Below, piece by piece: positions 12,917 through 43,865 of a stretch of DNA of 64,000 nucleotides. Origin of the DNA: Halisarca cf. caerulea (Eukaryota; Porifera; Demospongiae; Chondrillida; Halisarcidae); the NCBI GenBank assembly GCA_963170055.1, contig CAUJGJ010000304.1, positions 288,301 to 352,300 on the forward strand, read 5' to 3'. The position numbers and the translations under genes were made by a program. Within the stretch, counting starts at the first letter, position 1, and every line of letters begins with the position of its first letter. The notes under the pieces are model-generated. The model saw only the letters and a program-made list of their open reading frames with translations. It did not search any database and was not told where the DNA came from.

Positions 12917-13479
12917 CAGCAAAGGGTGTAGTTGTGCTTTGACCATACTATAAAAAGCACCATCACGGTGGCAAAAAATTCTCACAGTAAGAAGAGAGGA
13001 CTTCAACGCATAAAGACGTGACTATATATTCGAAAATTCTGTTCTTAACTTCTGAAAAAGCTCTAACTAAAGCTAGGGTAGATAGAAATGTACTAACCAC
13101 GAAAATCTGAGACGAAACATCACTGTTTTGCCAATGTGCTATAAGGCCTTTTCTGGGAATTCCACCCTTCATCAGTAGCACTGGGCAGAGCAGTAACGGA
13201 TGTTCCTTGGAAACCTCCCATCGCGGGATTGGTCAAGGAAAATCCGAAACCGCTAGATGGTATTAAACAGACATCTTCACCAAACACCTAGATTAACGCC
13301 AAGTACCGGTTTGTTAGCAGGTCTAAAGTATCAGCAAAGGGTGTAGTTGTGCTTTAACCATACTACTGCTCTGCCCAGTGCTACTGATGAAGGGTGGAAT
13401 TCCCAGAAAAGGCCTTATAGCACATTGGCAAAACAGCGATGTTTTGTCTCAGATTTTTGTGGTTAGTACATTTCTATCT
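12917..13479. mobile_element. Fold-back element flanked by 14-bp direct repeats
   Basis: Inverted arms of about 110 bp (about 13078-13190 and 13366-13483) flank a 175-bp spacer. ATATGTAGTATAAT is present at 12903-12916 and again at 13480-13493, consistent with a target duplication or recombination scar. A second 35-bp direct repeat (CAGCAAAGGGTGTAGTTGTG) begins at 12917 and again at 13331. The arms translate as the same short peptide on opposite strands, which is an artefact of the inversion. Confidence 0.6.
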
Positions 13480-14341
13480 ATATGTAGTATAATGTCAACT
13501 TTCAATCCCCCTCCTTGCGTAGACGAATCCCTGGATGTCACCACGTACAAGCATTGTGGAAGATTTGAATTTCTATGACCCAAAACTACATACATGTACA
13601 TATTTACCAATGCACATTTGTTATGTTCAGGCTGGGTTCTATGTACGTAAAATAAAAATGTTGGGGAGGAAGCCAGTGTTATAGTGCATGCCTGTCATGT
13701 GAGATACAATCGTGTTTTTGAAGTATGCATGTATTGTATCTACGTATGCAGTAGAGTTTCTTTCAGGATAATGATCAGAGGGGGGACAGCACAGTACGTA
13801 CAATGTAGTTATTGAAGGGAGCAGATATGTACGTACATACGTACGTACATGATATCCTTGATGTCTATAAAACACATGCATTGTACGTAGTGATGTAAGG
13901 AGGTGCTGATACATGTATGTATGTATGTGGTATCGTAGGGGTACATATACTGTAACTAGGGAAGTTCAAGGGTGTGCTCCCTTAGGGGAAAATTGAGTTT
14001 TTAGGTTATATAAGGTATCTCAGGCCATTTTAGACCATTCAAGGATGATTTTGACTCTCTAGTAATTTACACTACAGTACAGTTGGAATTTTTCAGGGGT
14101 GGAAACTCCCTCTCCCCCACTGGATAGAACCCTACTAAGATAACCACACTTGTGGGGGGGGGGGGGCTGACCCCTCCTGCTGATCTATGGAGGTAGAGGC
14201 CCCTCCCGTCGCATTATTGGGGAGCAGTGGCGTCTGTGTATATAGTACGTATGATGTAGAAGGAGATGGCAATATTACTTAAGCCAGTTAAAATTGTTTT
14301 CGTTATGTTTATTCTCGTTTTGCTGTAGGACCACCCAAAGC

Positions 14342-34535
<20,194 letters not shown>

Positions 34536-34936
34536 TGTTCTAGCAGTGAACAGTGTTCTGTACATACGTAGGTAGGTAGGTGTTACATTTGTAGCCAGAG
34601 CAAATCAGTTATTGTACGTACCATGCCTTTCATTGGCACTCTTGTATTCTCAGTACACCTTGTATACAATTCCACATACTATTTATCCTGATTCTACCAC
34701 ACAATACTCACTCTTGTAGTCACAACATACTATAATTTTGTCATGTTGAAATTATTTATTGTATTTGCATTGCACACACTTGTGTGTATATGGTATATTT
34801 TGTGGTAAAGTACTGCACAAGTGCCCAATAATATCTGTCCCTATCTACAGTATTATAGCTAGCAGTGCTTGGCTATAGCTGTCATTTTTTGTGTGCTATA
34901 TACATCCATGCATCTAGATAGTTACGCAGCCCTGTA

Positions 34937-35125
<189 letters not shown>

Positions 35126-35126
35126 G

Positions 35127-35391
35127 TAATTTATATCGTAATTTATATCGTTTCTCTGTAAAAATTCGTCATTCTAATTTTCGTCAGGCTCATTTTTTGG
35201 TTTATTTGTATTCTAATTCTGTAGAATTAGCAGCCATTCTAATTTCCATTGTGTGACTCTAATTTCCGTCTGAAAATTCTATTTTTGTCGATCAGGGTAA
35301 ACAGTTTTGGTAAATCATCTTCTATTCTAATAGGACAAAATTTTTGGTGCACTAGGTGTGACAAATGTTTTGAGAGAATACGGTATATACA
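35127..35391. mobile_element. Partial TIR element of the same TTCTAATTxTCGTC word type
   Basis: Repeated words ATTCTAATTTTCGTC and TCTAATTTCCGTC lead to a right end AGAATACGGTATA. The left end is lost in the (TA)n tract. Just 3' of the JIP stop codon. Confidence 0.45.
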
Positions 35392-35693
35392 GAGAATATG
35401 GTATATATATAGAGTGTTATGTTAACATTATTATAATCGATTCTGTATATACGTTACTCATTACATTGTACATATTCCTATTATATTTTATGCAATACTA
35501 CATCAGCTATAGAGCAAATTAAGGCAGATCTAGATGCCTTAATTTTTATGCAAGCATGTATAATATGGAGAACTATGGATAAAATGCATGCATGGCTAAT
35601 AGACAATTATGCAGTGAAAATCATGTAAAGGTATCAAATTCCATGCATGTGCATGCATGTGTGTTGTTATCAAACTTAATTATTTTTGATATA

Positions 35694-35854
35694 CAGTCAC
35701 ATCTGCATGATTTATCCGGAAACCTCGTTTATCCAACACTCTGTTGTGGGGCCCCATCACTGACTGTACACAATTCTACCTGATTTATCCAACACCTGGT
35801 TTATCTGACAAATGTGTGGGGAACAGATGTCATTGGATAAACCAGATCCCAATG
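35694..35854. mobile_element. CAG...TG TIR element, TTTATCCGACA words
   Basis: Begins CAGTCACATCTGCATGATTT. The words GATTTATCC, GTTTATCC and GGTTTATCTGACA repeat, with GGATAAACCAG at the right end. Related to 48274-48481. Confidence 0.6.
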
Positions 35855-36618
35855 TATAATACACACATTATTACATGTATATATAATAATTATACATACA
35901 TTATACATGCAGCTAGCTAGGCATGCAAATTTGTAACCATTACATGCATGCATATTATCCCATATACAGTCATGGAGATCTCACTTATCCGCATGCACAT
36001 GTATTATCTGTTCTGGATAATAATATATTGCAGATGAAGTGAGGGAATTAACTGCATGGAAATGCTTGAGGGAGCAGTAGTATATACAGCAGGATTATGT
36101 TTATATTATATACTGCATGCTTGTGTAATTAAGGCGATCAAGGGAACTGCATGGATATCTGATCTCGAGGTGTGCATAGTAAATTGCATGTGTATTTTGC
36201 AAAAGCTATATAGTAGCTGAATGTTCTGCAAACTATAACCCTTATAATTATAGCTTATATTATGCAAAATCATTGATAGGAGTTAATTGGCTGCAGCTCT
36301 GCAGCATGCATGCATGCATAAGAGTGCCTGTAAGTATGAAGTCTCTAATTTAATGGTACCAATGTAGACTGAAACATTATAATGATCGCCAATATTTCCA
36401 GATGTATACGGTATAATACTGCTGCTGTTGTGAAATTGTCAAGACAAAACAATTTGCAAGCAGACTGATTCACCAATTGCAATTTAAATTGCACCAATCA
36501 AAACTTCCCATGCATGCAATGTATGAACCTATATAATTACAGTATATACAGTATTATCATAAACATACATAATACACTTACGTAGCTAGTACACACACAA
36601 ATATCTTGTTCATATATA

Positions 36619-36799
36619 CAGTGGAACCTGTATAATCCAACACCCATCAAGAATGAAGAACAGCGGTGGATCAGCAGGTTGCTGGATTATAGAGGTCAGT
36701 TTTTTGTATGGTAAAAAAAATAATGGTCAGTGCCAGAGAATCTTGGTCGGTTAGGTAAATGCTGGTTTATAGAGGTACCGGATCAGGCAGGTTCAACTG
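36619..36799. mobile_element. CAG...CTG TIR element
   Basis: Begins CAGTGGAACCTGTATAATCC and ends GGATCAGGCAGGTTCAACTG, with TA on both sides. Lies between the JIP stop and the SPT4 stop. Confidence 0.65.
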
Positions 36800-37046
36800 T
36801 AAAGTTTGAATTCATTCTCACATGCCTACTACTGGTAACTCCATTACATATAATATTATATTGGTTAATATCAAATGATGTGACATGCAAATAAAACAAG
36901 AGGCATCACTCGAAAGTGCAGGACCTGATGGGTAAAGCTGTAATTGAAGTGTCACAGGACAAGAGCGCTTATAGAGGGACAACAACACAATCAAAAACAC
37001 GACACTTTAACTGAGCAAGAGGTAAGGTGGATCTGAACATGTAGTT

Positions 37047-38941
37047 CTAAGCTTTTGTTGAACGATCTCTGGCAACAAAATGCTTTCCTTGGTCCTTTAG
37101 ACTCTCAACAATGTCAACTGGAAGCTCTCCAGAGACAGAAACTGCATATATTCCTGGAACATATTGTTCTACAGATGTGCAAGTGAAATACAGTTTAAAG
37201 AGTAATATGGAGCAGAAACTTCATACATAAATGGGTATGTAAATACAAGCACTGTATGGACTTCAACAAACAGATAAGACTGCAAAAACAGTTCTATCAT
37301 GTGAAGAATTAGGGTCTGTTTGACCCATAATGGAAACGATGGCTAAAGTTGGTCCTCCTTTCCTGTAAGAAGACCCGCTTGTGGCACAACATAGCCTGTT
37401 GAGGTCTGTAGGTAACCAAAGGGCGAGGAATCCTGTGTACTTAAAGCACACACTGTAGCTACATAATATGAAAAGTTTTGTGTACATCCATATGTACTGT
37501 ACGTATTCACCAGGTACTGTACATAACTGAACTGTTCTTTTTTTCCTGCAACTACATATTAATCTGTCAGTATGTATGTAGGTTCAATGGAAGGAGCAAA
37601 AAAGGTCAACAAAAATGTACAAGAAAAGTAAACATGCTAACACAAGCATCTATTAAAATTCCATACGGCACTAGATAAACAAAAAAATTACAATTTCTAC
37701 ATTCATTGTTCTTGTAGTTGCAATGGAAAATTTTTCAAACTTGATAAAACTTACTCTGTAGAAATCCTCTTAGTCAAAATGATGGACACACACAAGATAC
37801 CAGTAAACATGAAAAATTTAAAAAAAATAATTAAAAAAAGGAAGAAATGATGGGGCAGCAAATAAGATAAATGAGAAAAATCTTTTCTCATTTATCTTAT
37901 TTGCTGCCCCATCATTTCTTCCTTTTTTTAATTATTTTTAAAAATTTTTATGTGTACCTGTTACTTCTTTAATGCTACGTGAAGAAGTAACAGGTACACA
38001 TAAGGTGGCCTCATGAACATGTAGTGCCTTAATTTCTTATTCTTTGAATGTCGCAAAGTCATTTTTGGGTGGCGATGTCAGTCAGTCATATCAATATTTC
38101 ATCTGGTGAATACGTACGTAAGTAGATGCACTGACATACAGTCCATTTATTGTCAACATGTGTGTACAGCAATACTTCCAGTTAGGGTATAGGGGGTGTA
38201 GGGTATTCTTACTTAACCTGGGGAACCTTTAGCCAGAGGCTACTGTAAGTGGCACCCAGAAAAAAAGGGACAAAAGGCAAAAACAACAAAGGGGGTGTAC
38301 AAAGATTCAACAAAAAGAGTGCAAAGTCTGTATTATGGTGAAATGACAATAGAATGAATAGATGAGCAAAAATTATAAATTTAGTGAGAGAGACATTAGT
38401 GAATGGAATAAATTCAATCTGTAATGAGATATGTATGATCATTGGTGCATGAGTATGAAAATAGTGTCTGATTGATGATATGTACAAAATCATATTGTCG
38501 ATGAGTTATTCATTTAAAAAGTGATTTTCACATATGTAGTTTTGTGAACACCCGAAAGTCCGCACAGTTGACATTATGTTCACAAACTGAGTTAGTATGG
38601 TTAATGCATCAATAAGAAATCGTGGGCAATTGGTGCTGTGTAGATGAATCAAATATGTAACAATTTATTGCAACAAGGGGTTCTTGATTAGTAAGTGTAA
38701 ATTCATAATGAACAACACTATTAGAATCATTGTAAGGGAGTCTTGAAGTACATGTACGTACATTGCTTGTCTATCAAGGTAAACTACGTACTTTGTACAA
38801 ACTCCGGATGCTTACACTACATATATGCTAAAAATGATATTGTTAAGTATGCACATAAGTACGTAGCCAGTCTAAGAGTAAATAATACAGCAAAACAAGG
38901 ATCTGAGAGAGCTATGTATGTTCTCTCTCTCTGTATGTGTG

Positions 38942-39031
<90 letters not shown>

Positions 39032-42000
39032 TGCACACACACCAAGAGACATAATGCAGAAAATCAGCTCTAAAAAACTACAGACAGTGTTGACACATAC
39101 ACTCACCACCCATTACTAACCATTTTCTACATCCGCTAGCATGATTTCTGAGCAGCGCTAATGTACTGTATGTACTGTATAATGTACAATGCAACCTTAA
39201 AAACTCCAATGAACACAAATTGTTGCAGGAAAGGAAAAAGATGCCCCACAGTGGCTCAGACACAACAATAAAACAAGGACTGTAATCTTCAAGCCCATAC
39301 AGCTTGAGTCAACACAATCTGCATATTTTATATGTACATATGTACCTACATACGTACATACGTACATACGAAACGTCAGTCAAATGTACATAGGTATTAT
39401 TATTATTATTGTTATTACAGTCTTTTTCCAATTGGTTTAACGGACGTTTTGCTACATTTGACGGACGTTTCGTTTGATTTGACACCTGTTTCATTGCAAT
39501 TAACGTATTTTTCATTGCAATTAACAGAAGCGCTGTAACTCAAGTTTGGAGCAATTTTCTACCCAAATACCCAACTTTACTCAGGATGCTTCGCTTTTGA
39601 GTTCTTAAACTTTAATATACGCATACTATCACTTTCCTTAGGAGGTTTACGAAGACTCGAGCGTTCACAAAGAAAGTGTTCAAGAGGTACATCTTCGAAG
39701 GGGGAAATCAGAAACAAAGAAAGGTTTGCAAGTTTCAAACCCTATGTTAAAAAGCATGGGGGTTATTTAGAAGCGTATGCCGAAGATTCATTAGTGTGGT
39801 GTAAGAAGATTGTGAATGGTGGATGAAATCATTACCTATATTTCTTGGCGCCTTGTGGAAGCACTCAAGCCACGGGCTACTGTCTAAAGAGGAAGAAGAA
39901 GGAAAGCAATAGAAAACAAACCGCGCTGAGAAACGCTTGTTTCTAGCCTTTAGATTTTGCTCCAAATTTTACTCCAAACTTGTGCAATAGCACTTCCGTA
40001 AATTGCAATGAAATATCCATTAATTGGAATGAAACGTCCATTAAATGAATTGCAACATCCGTTAAATGAAACAAAAAACGCATTAAACCAATCGAAAAAG
40101 ACTGTATTATTAGAGTGCAACATGCTGTGTATAACACTAGGAGAGACTGCCCAATGGAGCACTATAAAATAAAATGCCACAATATCAGTGAACTGAAAGT
40201 CCATGATTACTTTCCTAATAAAAGCAGTGTTTCCCCCAGTATACCTGGAGCAGGGCGCCCCGCCCTGTTTGCTTTTCTGAAAGTAATATTATTTTACATG
40301 ATGATTTTGTATATTGTAGAGCTACAGCTGCCATTTAGCATTTTCTACTGATCGTTTTTAGTGCATAGCTGGTTCAAATCACTGAATTCCGAAGTATTCA
40401 ATGATATTGCCTCTTAATTCTAGTTATCAGAAACTTTTTCTGTGTTTAAAGCTTCCCTCGAGCTACTCAGTATCTCGCCGACTTTTCCGCCATTTTTATT
40501 ATGACGTCATCGAGTAGGGCATTAATGCTAGATTAACAATCCCCGCCCTGTTACAATTTCATCCTGGGGGAAACACTGAAAAGGGACTATACAAACAAGG
40601 TCCAGGATGGCAAACAATTGTTCATCATCACACAAAGCATTAAACAAGAGGAATTGGTTGTACAGTCCTTGTAATAGGACTCCACAGCCAATTACCTAAG
40701 TTTAATGCGATGTGTACAACATAGGAACCTTCCATGAATCAGTGGCATAGGATGATAATTTCAGTTACAGGGGTTGACGACAAGGGGACATGTACATACG
40801 TACATACACGTATGTATGTACGTATTCAAACATAGACAATTAGTTATACAATAGACATATTCATATTGTGATTTTGTCACAGATGAGGCACACAGACACA
40901 CTTTCAGTTTGCAATTTGCAAACATTAAGAACTGTATCGCTCTGAGTTCATTAAGTAGTTGTTTACGTATATAAAGTAGTTGCTTACGTCAGATCTCATT
41001 AAGACAAACTTTAGGGCGCCCACAAAACTGATTCTCATCATCAGAAGTTCTTCTTATAGTACACATGTACAGTACTACAGGAAACTAAAGAGGGCTTGGA
41101 AACTAGTTTGTGTTAAGAAAGTTCTCCTGTAGTTAAGTTCTAATAATAAATAAGATAGTACAACGCCCCACTTGTTACTATCATATCTCATATTTCGATA
41201 GGTCAGAGCTCCCCTTGACTTCGTGTTAGGGGAGATACAGCAAGCAAGCTACCTACTTCCTACATAGGATGGAAAGCACTGCAACAAATGTGTCCTTGAT
41301 TCGCTATCCTGTGCTAAGTTCCTAAAACCTAAACAATGCCACATACATGTACAGCTACACAAATCTACACATGATTGGCTTACCTATCCTTTGCCACTTT
41401 GCTACCCAGCTTTCATTTGGACTCATTAGAGACACCATTCTACAGAAGAGAACATCCATTACCACAGTAGTTGCAGTACAGGTGAAGGATCTCAAGAACA
41501 TCTATTATTCATTTGACTACAACACAATGCACAAAATTTGCATCAACAACGCATGTTGGCAAACCTTTGAACCTTCTATTGGAATTACTCTACATCTTGA
41601 TGAGTGACAGTTCTGCGTAGATACGAACGTGCTTCCTGTTGCAGACTAGTGAGTGGGTATAGGGCCACTGTCACATTTAGGGGCTTCCAATGTTTGACGC
41701 TTACGTACTTGCGTCTGAATCCTCCTTTCAAGTGCAATCTAGAGTACAGCTAGTACGTATTTCGAGATGCCAAGTATTTATGGAATTCACACTAACCCTA
41801 GCAACTATGCACCAATTAGGAGACCACTAATGATCCCAGGTGACCAAGGTGTATTTAGTCTTACGATTACTTTGCTGCATATTAAATATTGAACGGTTGA
41901 TTGACTCCTCTAGTGGTAGTCTATACAAGACTATCAGCTGCAAACAACATTAACGATAATCACACAGTGTCTACACTAAGTACAAAGTGCTGAATTGATT

Positions 42001-43338
42001 GCTAATAATCGGAGACTATCAGAAAACCCATCCCTCAAACATACAAGCAATGGTGTATTGGTACAACTTGCGGTGCTGACCGTAAGTATGAACGCATGCA
42101 TATACGTATAGTAGAGTAATACAATACAATATATGTATTACTACTTTTGCAGTACAGTAGAACATCGATTATCTGGGGCCCCCATAGTTACAGGCACCTT
42201 AATCAACCAGGCAGTGTTTCATGCATGTGCGTACATCTATAATCAGTGCAAATGTGGACTACATTATTGGTCTATAGCTTTACGATGCGGTGTACGTACA
42301 GTACGTGCATGTGTAAAATCAGGTTAAACAATTGACAGAAAGCACCCACTTGTCACTGCTTAAAGGAAATTGAAGAATAACAAGAATGTAAAATGTGGAA
42401 TGCCTGAAAGTCTACATATGTAGGTACATACTAGAGGCTTAACACTTATGAACACTTTCAGAGTTACAGGCACCCCTTGGCTCCAAGCTGCCCAGATATG
42501 AGAGGTTCTACTGTTATCAATTAATACAGTATTACTGTATAAATATCCACCTTTTAACTAGTAGTATACACTAGATCAACTCTGTATAGAAAATAACACA
42601 TTACCATACTATTATTGTGAGAGTCAAGTATATTTCTGATAGCCTTTGACAGCAAAAAATACATACTGCAATTGTATAATTAGTGGGTCATGCAAGTGTT
42701 CTTGGCAGCACAACTGCAGTATACATACCAGCCAACATCTCTACATAATATTATGTAGCCAAGTCTACCACATGTTTACAGAATGACCAGCTTTGAATCT
42801 AGCACAGCCCCTTTGTAAGACCAGCGTTACTGGTCACAAATGTACATATATGTCCCATACTAATTTCCCGCTCACCAAAGACCACCTCTTTTGAAAGACC
42901 ACCTTTTGCCTGTCCCAAAGGGTGGTCTCTTAAAAGGGAAACTATAGAATTTAATACTACTTGAAGTGTGCATCATCTGCATGGAACCTGAAGGTACATA
43001 CGTAAATTACGTAAAATTAAGCAAAAGTAAGTGGTAGCTTTTCTATTAGTTATGTACGTGCATATACGTAATATTAAGTAATACGAGAGTAACACAATGC
43101 AAGTTTTATAGACCAAATAACAATTGCAATGTATTTTTAAACAGCAACACAACAAACTCTACAAAAACTCAAAATAAAAAAAAATGAAAATCTTACCCAT
43201 CAAAGTTTTGGCTGGTGCATTCGTTGATTGCTTCTCGATTGTGCTTCAGCCTTAAATAAGGCTCACAGTTGTCACACCCATGCTTTAAGAATTGATCCAC
43301 AGACTATGAAATGAAATAAATCATACATTCATATTGCT

Positions 43339-43434
<96 letters not shown>

Positions 43435-43559
43435 ACACGCACGCACGCACACGCACACACAAATCGAAGCAGAAACACATTCAAACGTACTTTAATAATG
43501 GAGCACACTTTACATGCCCTTAAACTCCTCAAATCCTTCGGAATAGCATCCAAAGACAT
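37047..43559 (-). CDS. SUPT4H1: SPT4 transcription elongation factor (DSIF subunit), four exons
   Basis: SPT4 is the small zinc-binding subunit that pairs with SPT5 (DSIF/Spt4-Spt5) on elongating RNA polymerase II. Exons on the minus strand: 43559-43491, 43303-43197, 41439-41384, 37168-37047. Phases 0, 2 and 1 join, giving 354 nt and 117 residues, exactly the human length. Exon 1: [20 protein letters not shown]. Exon 2: [18 protein letters not shown], then a Cys, completing the CxxC...CxxC zinc site. Exon 3 (56 nt): [16 protein letters not shown], the conserved [12 protein letters not shown] block. Exon 4: [20 protein letters not shown], ending ARDRSTKA and stop. Introns of about 0.2, 1.8 and 4.2 kb are filled with TIR elements. 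All features needed for function are present. It diverges from the pseudokinase gene. Confidence 0.95.
37811..38002. repeat. Long hairpin followed by short hairpin (second locus)
   Basis: A perfect 40-bp inverted repeat (37840-37879 and 37883-37922, loop 3 nt), extended by A/T-rich partly paired flanks, is followed by a 21-bp perfect hairpin (37949-37969 and 37982-38002). SPT4 intron 3. Confidence 0.85.
38205..38275 (-). repeat. Dispersed repeat tail, minus-oriented copy
   Basis: On the minus strand: CTGGGTGCCACTTACAGTAG, then CCTCTGGCTAAAGGTTCCCCAGG. Same family as 8410-8525. SPT4 intron 3. Confidence 0.4.
38936..39027. repeat. (GT)n microsatellite
   Basis: GT run with two GTTT interruptions in SPT4 intron 3. 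Confidence 0.95.
39418..40104. mobile_element. 687-bp TIR element with tandem ~24-bp word arrays in both arms
   Basis: Begins CAGTCTTTTTCCAATTGGTT and ends CCAATCGAAAAAGACTG. About 110 bp of each arm is a degenerate tandem array with the core TTTGACGGACGTTT / TTTCATTGCAATTAA, so both strands show a repeated LTDVS-like translation. The centre (39590-39950) is unrelated sequence and contains an exon-like open stretch bounded by TTTCCTTAG (about 39640) and AAAG|GTTTGC (about 39724). In SPT4 intron 3. Confidence 0.7.
40225..40578. mobile_element. hAT-like TIR element, CAGTGTTTCCCCCAG ends
   Basis: The left end CAGTGTTTCCCCCAG is matched inversely by CTGGGGGAAACACTG. A GCCCCGCCCTG word occurs in both halves. 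I do not see a clean 8-bp target duplication. Confidence 0.65.
42155..42513. mobile_element. CAG...CTG TIR element
   Basis: Begins CAGTAGAACATCGATTATCT and ends CAGATATGAGAGGTTCTACTG. SPT4 intron 2. Confidence 0.6.
43340..43460. repeat. (CA)n tract in SPT4 intron 1
   Basis: CA run that on the SPT4 sense strand is (GT)n, beginning about 30 bp after the exon 1 donor and filling most of the 187-bp intron. Confidence 0.95.
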
Positions 43560-43865
43560 TGTTACCGCTCAACGTACGTAACTTAGGAGATGAATCTATT
43601 ATTGAAATTTAATATTGCATACATAGGGGTGATATCTTGTAATAAATTGCAGGTGTATGTGGCGTATGCTCCCTCCCCACGCACATGCACCGGAGCCACA
43701 CCTCATCCCCTTAGGCGACTTGTGAGCGTGGATCGCCTCTTTGTGTATGATATTTGAGGGTGTATTGAAACCAACAGCTTATTCGCGAGGAGAATGTCTT
43801 CGTAATCCGATAAGGATCGACATAGGTGGGATTTTTGCTTTCTCACTGTTTGCAAGAGACCGAGC
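43560..43865. promoter_or_regulatory. Bidirectional promoter interval between SPT4 and the pseudokinase gene
   Basis: Only 306 bp separates the SPT4 ATG (minus) from the pseudokinase ATG (plus). The stretch is free of the TIR elements and CA repeats that crowd the flanks and is more CpG-rich than its surroundings. It contains an imperfect inverted repeat around 43714-43738 (GGCGACTTG...GATCGCC) and a CACATG E-box-like site at about 43683. No TATA box is obvious. The promoter role is inferred from the head-to-head layout. Confidence 0.55.

Noticed and set aside
12963..13578. Identical peptides (starting MLLMKGGIPRKGLIAHW) on opposite strands
   Set aside because: Product of the inverted arms of the fold-back element, not a duplicated gene.
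37263..37487. Minus-strand frame between SPT4 exons 3 and 4 considered as an SPT4 exon
   Set aside because: It does not encode the SWVAKWQR block; that exon was found at 41439-41384 with correct phases, and the 117-residue total needs nothing more.
38209..38493. 94-codon minus-strand frame, Phe/Leu-rich
   Set aside because: It overlaps the dispersed repeat tail (CTGGGTGCC...CCCCAGG); low-complexity and repeat-derived.
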